From Deltaproteobacteria bacterium (GTDB lineage: Bacteria; Desulfobacterota; Syntrophobacteria; BM002): a stretch of DNA of 6,015 nt. A model generated the notes under the pieces. It searched no databases, was not told the DNA's origin, and saw only the letters and a program-made list of their open reading frames with translations. Positions 1 through 4,968 of the stretch are shown here, piece after piece (position 1 is the first letter of the stretch; each line of letters opens with the position of its first letter). A program made the position numbers and the translations under genes. The DNA is taken from NCBI GenBank assembly GCA_020350905.1, contig CP070843.1:1415651-1421665 (forward strand). Reading direction: 5' to 3'.

Positions 1-374
1 TCAGTCTTGTCGATCTCGTCCAGCAGAAGGACGCGTCGATCCTCTGCCAGAAAAGCGCGGCCGATAGGGCCGAAGCCCAGGTAATCCCAAATCTTGTTTA
101 CATCCCGACCGCTCTCCCCGGTGCCGAAGCGGGAGTCGTTGAGGCGCAAGACTGTATCATAAACGTAGCAAAGCTCCTCGCCCTTGAAGGTGGATTTGCA
201 GCGAGCCTCTTCCAGAGTCAAGTCCAGTGCCCGGGCAATCTCGAAGGCCAACTGGGTCTTGCCGGTTCCGGCCTCCCCGGTGACCAGCAAGGGTTTTTCC
301 ATGGCAGTGGAGATGTTGACGATCTCTTTTAGTTCGGGATTGAGGTAATACTTGTCGGTGCCGAGAAATTGCAT
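1..374 (-). CDS. MoxR-family AAA+ ATPase, N-terminal part (runs off left edge)
   Basis: This is the N-terminal 124 residues of a P-loop AAA+ ATPase; the frame stays open to the window edge. Walker A is GEAGTGKT at residues 33-40. Walker B is VLLLDEIDK at 115-123. Between them is the arginine- and glycine-rich stretch expected before Walker B (RDVNKIWDYLGFGPIGRAF). The short N-terminal lead before the P-loop and the DEIDK Walker B point to the MoxR class (COG0714, usually about 280-330 residues). These ATPases act in the cytoplasm as hexameric chaperones, often helping metal-cofactor insertion together with a von Willebrand A protein encoded next door; that partner would lie left of the window. 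The ATG at 374-372 is preceded directly by an in-frame TGA and by a purine-rich AGAGAGGGA ribosome site, which fixes the start. The gene is divergent from the zincin-like gene at 547. The family call is firm, but the client is unknown. Confidence 0.88.
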   Translation of the reverse strand, partial: MQFLGTDKYYLNPELKEIVNISTAMEKPLLVTGEAGTGKTQLAFEIARALDLTLEEARCKSTFKGEELCYVYDTVLRLNDSRFGTGESGRDVNKIWDYLGFGPIGRAFLAEDRRVLLLDEIDKT

Positions 375-422
375 TCATCCCTCTCTTTTCACTTTTTATT
401 ATGTTTTCCAAGGGTTAAGGTT

Positions 423-451
423 ATTCTACCGAATTCAAAGGAAAAATGCAA
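423..451 (-). promoter_or_regulatory. Candidate sigma-70 promoter for the MoxR gene
   Basis: Read on the minus strand, TTGCAT (451-446) and TAGAAT (428-423) are separated by 17 bases. The -10 matches consensus at 5 of 6 positions and the -35 at only 3 of 6. Transcription would start near 416 and leave a leader of about 40 bases before the ATG at 374. The boxes were seen by eye only, and the weak -35 keeps this tentative. Confidence 0.4.
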
Positions 452-472
452 TTCACCCTCCTATTTTTCAGA

Positions 473-501
473 TTGCCACCATAAGGCAGTATACGTATAG
501 T
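473..501 (+). promoter_or_regulatory. Candidate sigma-70 promoter for the ImmA/IrrE-like gene
   Basis: TTGCCA (473-478) and TATAGT (496-501) are each 5 of 6 matches to the sigma-70 consensus and are separated by exactly 17 bases. The predicted start near 508 gives a leader of about 40 bases with a GGAAGAGGAA ribosome site just before the ATG at 547. This is the best housekeeping-type promoter for a native gene in the window. A palindrome (490-499) overlaps its -10 box, so it could be repressed from that site. Confidence 0.55.
490..499. promoter_or_regulatory. Perfect palindrome TATACGTATA overlapping the -10 box (possible operator)
   Basis: The 10-bp sequence TATACGTATA is its own reverse complement and covers the end of the spacer and the first four bases of the -10 TATAGT. 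A dimeric repressor bound here would block RNA polymerase. ImmA/IrrE proteins are often paired with an Xre-type repressor, but no such gene is visible here. AT-rich palindromes also arise by chance, so an operator role is only a suggestion. Confidence 0.25.
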
Positions 502-546
502 TAGAAGAATCAATTCTGGGGGAAAAACTTACCAAAGGAAGAGGAA

Positions 547-1107
547 ATGTTAGAACGAAGGACAGTGCTTTCAAAGGATAAAATAGAGTTTCTGGAAACC
601 TGGAAAGAAGAGAAACACGACCACTTGCAAGAGATTTTCCAGCACCTGGATGAAGAGCAAAGAGTGCGTAATCACTCTCATTCAATTGACTCGCACACCC
701 ATGACATATTTTTCACTGGACTGACCCTGCTCCCCCTCGAGGTAGCCAAGAAAGTTCTCAGTAAGTGTATTTTTTTCACCTGTTATTTATCTGATTATAA
801 ACCTGGACATTTTTTTGATAAATCTGATCTCAGTGGGCACCATTTGATCATTCTCCTTTTTCCACATGGTGAATCCATACCTAAATATTGGAGCTATATT
901 CACCATCAAATTGCCCATTATGTTTTGGGCCATTTTGACTCCAAGGGTGGTAGTCAAAATGAGGAAGAGGAGGAGTCAGAAGCGAATAAGCTTGCTTGTA
1001 AGTGGGTTAGTGAGTCTCCCTACCTAGTACCTCGGGACAATTTCGAGCATTGCAGTTGTCCGCAAGGGACAATTGACTTCTGCAAAGCACTAGCAACGAG
1101 CGCATGA
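547..1107 (+). CDS. ImmA/IrrE-like (M78-type) zincin with an altered HQxxH site
   Basis: This 186-residue protein has a core that resembles ImmA/IrrE metallopeptidases. A helix, HHQIAHYVLGH at residues 119-129, stands where the family has HExxHxxLxH. It is followed at 145-154 by EANKLACKWV, matching the EADxFA helix that supplies the third metal ligand. In active members the Glu after the first His activates water for peptide cleavage, typically of an Xre-type repressor. Here residue 121 is Gln (codon CAA), so both histidines and the Glu at 145 are kept but the catalytic Glu is lost. The N-terminal 60 residues are rich in charge and His and have no family I recognise. The C-terminus has three cysteines (169, 171, 179). 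There is no signal peptide. The ATG has a good GGAAGAGGAA ribosome site. The gene is markedly AT-rich compared with its neighbours (781-900 about 33% G+C), which suggests transfer. It may be an inactive, metal- or ligand-binding form. Its partner is not visible. Confidence 0.68.
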   Translation: MLERRTVLSKDKIEFLETWKEEKHDHLQEIFQHLDEEQRVRNHSHSIDSHTHDIFFTGLTLLPLEVAKKVLSKCIFFTCYLSDYKPGHFFDKSDLSGHHLIILLFPHGESIPKYWSYIHHQIAHYVLGHFDSKGGSQNEEEEESEANKLACKWVSESPYLVPRDNFEHCSCPQGTIDFCKALATSA

Positions 1108-1108
1108 A

Positions 1109-1133
1109 CCGCTTGACTCTCATTGAGTCGCGG
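1109..1133 (+). terminator. Hairpin two bases after the zincin stop codon (possible weak terminator)
   Basis: CCGC-GACTC (1109-1119, with a TT bulge at 1113-1114) pairs with GAGTCGCGG (1125-1133) around a 5-base TCATT loop. The position right after the stop codon suits a transcript end or an mRNA-stabilising fold. The sequence that follows is AAAAGC rather than a T-run, so it is not a standard intrinsic terminator. Confidence 0.35.
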
Positions 1134-1160
1134 AAAAGCTGGTCCCATGGGCCAACTGAG

Positions 1161-1327
1161 ATCGCATAGAGCATAGCGCATAAAGGGAAATCCGAAATCC
1201 GAATATCGAAATCCGAAACAAATTCAAATGACCAAAACCTACTCTGACCGTATTTATGTTTCTGTCGTTTGGAACATTGGAGCATTAGAATTTCGGATTT
1301 GTTTCGTGCTTCGTGCTTAGGATTTCC
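1161..1327. repeat. Composite heptamer-repeat element with imperfect inverted ends
   Basis: Three blocks share a 7-base period. GCATAGA, GCATAGC, GCATAAA lie at 1164-1184. GAAATCC, GAAATCC, GAATATC, GAAATCC, GAAACAA lie at 1187-1221. Two copies of TCGTGCT lie at 1304-1317. The outer parts are imperfect inverted copies: GGAAATCC begins the left arm (1186-1193), and its complement GGATTTCC ends the right arm (1320-1327). Both arms also contain GAAACAAA or its complement. The centre (about 1230-1285) is not repetitive. I associate this type of sequence with dispersed noncoding repeats in environmental deltaproteobacterial genomes, where its translation is often called as a hypothetical protein; that is recollection, not a search. 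It is probably a noncoding mobile or slippage-prone repeat. Confidence 0.6.
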
Positions 1328-1470
1328 AATTTGATAATCAGGCGTCGCTGCCTGCCAAGAAGTAATCAGCAGACTAGCAACTAGAATTTGTAATCTCACA
1401 TTAAAATCTTAATTGTCTTTGGGGCTGGGTTTTTTGCCTGATCACATATCGGCTGTCCAACAACGAGATT

Positions 1471-1492
1471 TCTCCTCCCTGACGGGAGGAGA
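1471..1492 (+). promoter_or_regulatory. Perfect 9-bp stem-loop in the flavin reductase leader
   Basis: TCTCCTCCC (1471-1479) is fully complementary to GGGAGGAGA (1484-1492), with a TGAC tetraloop. It ends three bases before the likely ribosome site AGGGGAG (1496-1502). The left arm resembles the 16S anti-Shine-Dalgarno sequence and could also pair partly with the true ribosome site, so alternative folds affecting translation are possible. No T-run follows, so it is not a terminator. Confidence 0.45.
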
Positions 1493-1508
1493 TCCAGGGG
1501 AGCGTTCA

Positions 1509-2102
1509 ATGGCGAAGGTAAATATAGGGGAGCAGGCATATGTTCTACCCATGGCAACCACAATCCTCGGTTCTCTTCTGGAGGATCGCCCTAACTTCAT
1601 GGCTCTGGGTTGGCTTACCAGAGTCAACTACAAGCCTCCCCTGCTCGGGGTGGCAGTAAACCAGGGGCACGCTTCCCATAGGGCGATCGTGGAAAAGGGG
1701 GAGTTCAGTGTCAACTTCCCCACTGTTGACATGGTGGAAGTGACTGATTATGTCGGCCTGGTATCAGGAAAGCGGATAGACAAGTCAGGACTCTTCACTC
1801 TATTTTATGGAGAGCTCAAGGGTGCTCCAATGATAACCGAGTGTCCGCTCTCCATGGAGTGCAAACTGGTAAAAACGGTTGAGCTGCCCACCAACTCTTT
1901 TTTAATTGGTGAAATTATAGGAGCATACTCCGAAGAGCGGTTTCTCACCGAAGGCGTGCCAGACATTAAAAAAATCAACCCATTCATGCTTACCATGCCA
2001 GATAATGGGTACTGGTCAGTGGGTGAGTTGGTCGGCCGTGCCTGGAGTGATGGTAAAGCAATGAAAAAACGGCTAAAAGGTGAAGAACTGAATCAAACCT
2101 AG
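1509..2102 (+). CDS. Flavin reductase-like (flavoredoxin-type) FMN-binding protein
   Basis: This 197-residue protein belongs to the flavin reductase-like domain family (PF01613, DIM6/NTAB, flavoredoxin group). Its members bind FMN in a split-barrel dimer and pass electrons from NAD(P)H or ferredoxin-type donors to flavin or to a partner enzyme in the cytoplasm. Family hallmarks visible are the N-terminal PNFMALGWLTRVNYKPP segment (residues 28-44, the flavin-contact region), the KGEFSVNFP strand (63-71), the ECPLSMECKLVKTVEL region with the FLIGEIIGAY strand (about 110-138), and the C-terminal GYWSVGELVGRAW (166-178). The length fits flavoredoxin (about 190). The ATG at 1509 is chosen over an in-frame TTG at 1413 because AGGGGAG stands 6 bases before it and the domain starts within ten residues; the 32 extra residues would cover the leader hairpin. 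The gene ends 72 bases before the Old Yellow Enzyme gene on the same strand, and a shared transcript is likely. Confidence 0.85.
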   Translation: MAKVNIGEQAYVLPMATTILGSLLEDRPNFMALGWLTRVNYKPPLLGVAVNQGHASHRAIVEKGEFSVNFPTVDMVEVTDYVGLVSGKRIDKSGLFTLFYGELKGAPMITECPLSMECKLVKTVELPTNSFLIGEIIGAYSEERFLTEGVPDIKKINPFMLTMPDNGYWSVGELVGRAWSDGKAMKKRLKGEELNQT

Positions 2103-2174
2103 TTGCCAGAGCCCAACTGCATAAGGGCTGATAAGCACCATGGGAAACAGTGGAATTCGCGCAAGGAGCTGGAT

Positions 2175-3263
2175 ATGAATCTCTTTTCTTCCTACAAATT
2201 GGGCCCCTACGAACTCAAAAACCGCATGATCATGGCACCCATGACCCGCAATCGTGCCGGCAAAGGAAATTCCCCACAGCCCATGAATGCCCTTTACTAC
2301 GCGCAACGAGCCGGTGCTGGCCTCATTATTACCGAGGCCTCGCAAGTTTCGGCTCAGGGGCTGGGGTATCCAGACATGCCCGGCATTTACTCACCCGAAC
2401 AAATTGCAGGCTGGAGGATGGTGACCGATCTGGTTCACTCACGTGGAGGGTTGATCTTTCTCCAGTTGTTTCACTGTGGGCGCATTTCGCATCCATCGTT
2501 GCAGCCGCAGGGAGCCCCGCCTGTTGCTCCCTCAGCCATCAAGCCAGAAGGTGAGGCGATGACCTACGAGGGCCCAAGCCCATTTGAAACCCCACGAGCC
2601 CTGGAAACAGAAGAGATTTCCGGAATTGTTGATCAGTTCAGGCAGGGAGCGGAAAACGCTCTCGCGGCTAACGTCGATGGTGTTGAAATACATGGGGCCA
2701 ATGGGTACCTGCTGGATCAGTTTCTCCGCGATGGCACGAACCAGAGGACGGATCAGTACGGCGGCACTATCGAAAATCGCGTACGCTTTTTGTTTGAAGT
2801 AACCAAAGAGGTAATCAATGTTTTGGGGGAGGGCCGCGTTGGAGTTCGCATCTCCCCCGGAAATCCCTTCAACGACATCTACGATTCCAATTCTGAGGCG
2901 ATTTTCAGCCATGTTGCGGAAGGACTGAACCGCTTTCCCCTTGCCTATTTGCACGTGGTGGAGATGGATCTTGCAAACCCGGCAGATTTCTGCGGCGCTT
3001 TGAATCCCATAACCAAAAAACTCCGAAGAATCTATAAAGGGACGTATATGACCAATGGCGGGTATGACAGGGATCGTGCCGAGTGGGTGCTAGAAACGGG
3101 CGACGCCGACCTGGTCTCCTTTGGCCGACTCTTCCTGGCAAACCCGGACCTTCCAGAGCGTTTCAAGAAGAACGGGCCCTTGAATGAGCCCGATCTTGCA
3201 ACGTTTTATGGAGGGGACGAAACAGGCTACACCGATTATCCTTCTCTGAATTCCGAGAGTTAG
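2175..3263 (+). CDS. Old Yellow Enzyme family ene-reductase (NemA-like, class I)
   Basis: This 362-residue FMN-dependent TIM-barrel oxidoreductase is close in length to E. coli NemA (365). The family uses NAD(P)H to reduce activated C=C bonds of enones and maleimides, and often nitro compounds or nitrate esters. Visible motifs: MAPMTRNRA (20-28), with Thr at 24 as in class I enzymes rather than the class II Cys; LFHCGRISHPSLQP (98-111); HGANGY with His173, Asn176 and Tyr178, the substrate-anchoring pair and proton donor; QYGGTIENRVRF (194-205); and FGRLFLANPDLPER (316-329), the FMN phosphate-binding end. The Cys at 101, next to His100, is less usual at that site as I recall it. ATG 2175 is preferred to TTG 2103 because AAGGAG (2163-2168) lies 6 bases before it and the conserved domain begins at once. 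The flavin reductase-like gene upstream may supply electrons. The physiological substrate cannot be inferred. Confidence 0.92.
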   Translation: MNLFSSYKLGPYELKNRMIMAPMTRNRAGKGNSPQPMNALYYAQRAGAGLIITEASQVSAQGLGYPDMPGIYSPEQIAGWRMVTDLVHSRGGLIFLQLFHCGRISHPSLQPQGAPPVAPSAIKPEGEAMTYEGPSPFETPRALETEEISGIVDQFRQGAENALAANVDGVEIHGANGYLLDQFLRDGTNQRTDQYGGTIENRVRFLFEVTKEVINVLGEGRVGVRISPGNPFNDIYDSNSEAIFSHVAEGLNRFPLAYLHVVEMDLANPADFCGALNPITKKLRRIYKGTYMTNGGYDRDRAEWVLETGDADLVSFGRLFLANPDLPERFKKNGPLNEPDLATFYGGDETGYTDYPSLNSES

Positions 3264-3311
3264 AACCGCTCCTCAGGTGACCGTACTCATCATATCATTC
3301 AGCATGCGTGA

Positions 3312-3875
3312 CTATTCGATCATCAGAAAAGCATAACGGTCCATTTTCTGCGAATAATCCGTGCGGACTTGGATGGGAAAGCCGAACTGTTTTACGGTAG
3401 TGAAGACATCCATAGCCATTGCCTCAGGAGAGGGGCGCGAGAGTCTCGGCTCGCTGCAATTTTCTCTTTCCTTGGAGCACTCTGCACATATGCAGCAGCT
3501 GTCCATGTACAAGAGAAAAGCTCTCTCGTAACCGGCCAGAAAAACTTCTCTCTCCAACTTGGTAAGTTTCATGTTGACCTTACTGGACCAAGCGTGACGG
3601 TCTTCGGGCTTGTCCACCTTTTTGTCAAAATGAAAAATAACCGCGGTACTGTATTCACGGAAAAACCTCTCACATTCGGAGACAGTAGGAACGTTGGGAG
3701 GACAGGAAGCGTTTTGTCCGTATTCCCCGCATCCGTACATGCATTTCATCCGCACCCACTGGGAGACTAGAATATTCTCAGGATCGATGAATTTGAAATC
3801 CTTGTAACGGTACTTTTTAAAGAGTGTTTTCAAGTCCTGGTAATTGCTTTCGATCAAGTTCGATTCTGTATTCAC
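3312..3875 (-). CDS. DUF2284 cysteine-rich, predicted metal-binding protein
   Basis: This 187-residue protein matches the DUF2284 family (COG5423), small cytoplasmic proteins common in anaerobes and predicted to bind metal or an Fe-S cluster. The first cysteine group is VRMKCMYGC (41-49) followed by CPPNVP (58-63). The second is CCICAEC (127-133) plus Cys140, a CxxCxxCx6C arrangement running into EPRLSRPSPEAMAMDVF (142-158), the usual family signature. No biochemical role is established for the family as far as I know; an electron-transfer or redox-sensing role is inference. The start is GTG at 3875-3873, supported by AAGGAGGA (3888-3881) with a 5-base gap. The ribosome site is complete, but an insertion element begins only 20 bases from the start codon, so the native promoter has been displaced. 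It may now be read from the transposase transcript, which points the same way. The gene converges on the Old Yellow Enzyme gene, with 48 bases and no clear terminator between. Confidence 0.85.
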   Translation of the reverse strand: MNTESNLIESNYQDLKTLFKKYRYKDFKFIDPENILVSQWVRMKCMYGCGEYGQNASCPPNVPTVSECERFFREYSTAVIFHFDKKVDKPEDRHAWSSKVNMKLTKLEREVFLAGYERAFLLYMDSCCICAECSKERENCSEPRLSRPSPEAMAMDVFTTVKQFGFPIQVRTDYSQKMDRYAFLMIE

Positions 3876-3895
3876 TCCTCTCCTCCTTCACCAAC

Positions 3896-3923
3896 TGGGG
3901 TCAAATCTTTATTCTTGACAATT
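3896..3923 (+). repeat. Left inverted end (28 bp, perfect) of the insertion element
   Basis: It begins TGGGGTCAAATC and ends TTGACAATT, and is identical to the reverse complement of 4941-4968. Inside it, GTCAA (3900-3904) and TTGAC (3915-3919) form a 5-bp stem with a 10-base loop, preceded by a G-run, much like REP sequences recognised by Y1 transposases. It encodes the last six residues and the stop codon of the transposase on the minus strand. Confidence 0.9.
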
Positions 3924-4914
3924 CACTCAAGTCTATGGCTATTTCTTCAAATCTCCTCTTCAATTTTGGCTCCCGCTTCAGCTTAACCTGCAACCTCTTT
4001 CTTGCTTGACTGACTGCGGAGTAGTCAACGCCTCCTACTAATCTGCCAATCTCAGGTTGGCTAAGCCGGCCATAACGATATAATAACTCCATCAGCATGG
4101 ACCGTTCCAAAGAGTGCCTGCCTCGCTGACACAACTCTTCCTTGTCTTTGTCAACCAAGGCGGCAAACTGATCAATCAACCTTTCTGGCTTAAGCTCTCT
4201 GCCCAACTCTCGCATAGCGGGCTGTTCTCTACTTGGCGCCTCTTTGTCAACAAACTTCTCTTTGACCCAATGAATGAAGTCATTCTTCCCCACAATGCCA
4301 TGCCCTTTGCCCAGTTTCAGAGGGTTGTCCATTTCATTGTCTATGGCCCACTTGATAAACTGCCGATATTGCCGCCTGCCGCTGCGGTTATCTCCGCCCA
4401 TATGGGACAGCACCATTTCATAGTAGATAAAATCTTGCCGCTTCTTTGAAGATAGATATCCGGGCAAGCTCGTCCCCTCAAAGCGAACGAGAGCTTCCCA
4501 CTTCTCTTTCGGGCCCATCTTCGCAAATACTTCCAAGCGAACAGGATTTAGATGTATATAGCGAGAAACCTCAAGGAGGTAGTCATCCGCGTCGATCAAA
4601 AAGGACTTGTATCTCCCCTGATAGAGATGTCCCACACGATTATGCCTTTTGTTGAAGGCAGAAGTGTAGGAGATATTGAAGTGTCGCATGAATTCGGAAA
4701 GGTTTCCATCCGGCGTGGTTACCAGCAAGTGGAAATGGTTGGACATGCAGGCATATGACAATAGAGAAACGTGGTAAATCTCAAGAGATAGTGCCAGTTT
4801 CTCAAGGAATATCTTCTGATCCACGTTGTCATGAAATATATCTTTGCGCTCATTCCCCCTGCAGGTCACGTGATAATATGCACCGGGATATTGGATTCTC
4901 AACGCTCTGGCCAT
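3901..4914 (-). CDS. REP-associated-type tyrosine (Y1, HUH) transposase with DnaA-like C-terminal HTH
   Basis: This 337-residue Y1_Tnp (COG1943) protein cuts and rejoins single-stranded DNA at hairpin-bearing ends through a 5'-phosphotyrosine link. The N-terminus MARALRIQYPGAYYHVTCRG (1-20) is typical of REP-associated transposases. The HUH metal site is NHFHLLV (His60, His62). The catalytic tyrosine is Tyr119 in SRYIHLNPVR (117-126). Most REP-associated enzymes are about 150-230 residues; this one has a long basic C-terminal half. Residues about 281-320 (MLMELLYRYGRLSQPEIG, then DYSAVSQARKRL) look like the DnaA C-terminal helix-turn-helix and probably bind duplex DNA. The N-terminal match fixes the ATG at 4914. 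No Shine-Dalgarno site precedes it, and a candidate promoter would place the transcript start at or next to the ATG. The last six codons and the TGA lie within the left inverted end. Nothing is broken, so it is probably functional. Confidence 0.93.
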   Translation of the reverse strand: MARALRIQYPGAYYHVTCRGNERKDIFHDNVDQKIFLEKLALSLEIYHVSLLSYACMSNHFHLLVTTPDGNLSEFMRHFNISYTSAFNKRHNRVGHLYQGRYKSFLIDADDYLLEVSRYIHLNPVRLEVFAKMGPKEKWEALVRFEGTSLPGYLSSKKRQDFIYYEMVLSHMGGDNRSGRRQYRQFIKWAIDNEMDNPLKLGKGHGIVGKNDFIHWVKEKFVDKEAPSREQPAMRELGRELKPERLIDQFAALVDKDKEELCQRGRHSLERSMLMELLYRYGRLSQPEIGRLVGGVDYSAVSQARKRLQVKLKREPKLKRRFEEIAIDLSELSRIKI

Positions 4915-4919
4915 GCAAA

Positions 4920-4949
4920 GTTATGATCTAAACTGGGATAAATTGTCAA
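4920..4949 (-). promoter_or_regulatory. Candidate inward promoter of the transposase, -35 box inside the right end
   Basis: On the minus strand a consensus TTGACA (4949-4944) lies within the inverted end, and CATAAC (4925-4920, 4 of 6) follows after 18 bases. The predicted start falls at about 4914, the first base of the ATG, which would give a leaderless mRNA and would explain the missing ribosome site. The imperfect -10 and long spacer suggest weak expression, as is common for transposases. Confidence 0.45.
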
Positions 4950-4968
4950 GAATAAAGATTTGACCCCA
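4941..4968 (+). repeat. Right inverted end (28 bp, perfect) of the insertion element
   Basis: This is the exact reverse complement of 3896-3923, beginning AATTGTCAAG and ending TTTGACCCCA. It contains the same GTCAA/TTGAC hairpin (4945-4949 with 4960-4964). It supplies the inward -35 box TTGACA for the transposase and an outward TTGACC facing the QueG-like gene. Identity stops sharply at 4940 and 4969. Confidence 0.9.

Larger units (their letters stand above)
1108..1508. other. Gene-free 401-base region with repeats and hairpins
   Basis: No credible gene lies here. In order it holds a bulged hairpin just after the zincin stop (1109-1133), a block of 7-bp tandem repeats enclosed by an imperfect inverted repeat (about 1161-1327), a small CAGGC/GCCTG hairpin (1339-1354), and a perfect 9-bp stem-loop (1471-1492) in the leader of the flavin reductase gene. 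A lone TAAAAT (1402-1407) could be a -10 box for that gene, but I see no matching -35. The minus-strand frame across 1007-1399 is judged spurious because it is built on the repeat block. Confidence 0.7.
3896..4968 (-). mobile_element. Complete 1073-bp HUH/Y1 transposase insertion element
   Basis: A single transposase gene (3901-4914) is framed by perfect 28-bp inverted ends. The gene is intact and the ends are identical, so insertion was probably recent or the element is under selection. I see no flanking target-site duplication: the left flank ends CACCAAC and the right begins TATCGGA. That fits Y1/HUH chemistry, which moves single-stranded DNA without duplicating the target. It lies between the DUF2284 gene and the QueG-like gene, a divergent pair, and can influence both. 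I do not recognise it as a named IS. Confidence 0.85.

Noticed and set aside
157..411. 84-codon minus-strand open frame
   Set aside because: It overlaps the MoxR gene in another frame. The MoxR frame has Walker A and B motifs and a proper start, while this frame is compositionally odd and motif-free.
1141..1160. Partial palindrome around CCCATGGG
   Set aside because: The symmetric core is only 8 bp and its flanks do not pair, so it is not distinguishable from chance.
1007..1399. 130-codon minus-strand open frame
   Set aside because: It lies on the heptamer repeat block and overlaps the end of the zincin gene. Its sequence is largely translated repeat, it shows no domain, and it has no convincing ribosome site.
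1413..1508. N-terminal extension of the flavin reductase from a TTG
   Set aside because: The extra 32 residues are not part of the domain and would be encoded by a perfect stem-loop. A good ribosome site precedes the ATG at 1509.
2103..2174. N-terminal extension of the Old Yellow Enzyme from a TTG
   Set aside because: It begins directly after the upstream stop with no ribosome site and adds a non-family stretch. AAGGAG precedes the ATG at 2175.
3264..3311. Terminator between the convergent Old Yellow Enzyme and DUF2284 genes
   Set aside because: I looked for a stem with a T-run on either strand in these 48 bases and found none.
3369..3770. 133-codon plus-strand open frame
   Set aside because: It is antisense to the DUF2284 gene, whose cysteine motifs and ribosome site are clear. 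This frame has no recognisable feature.
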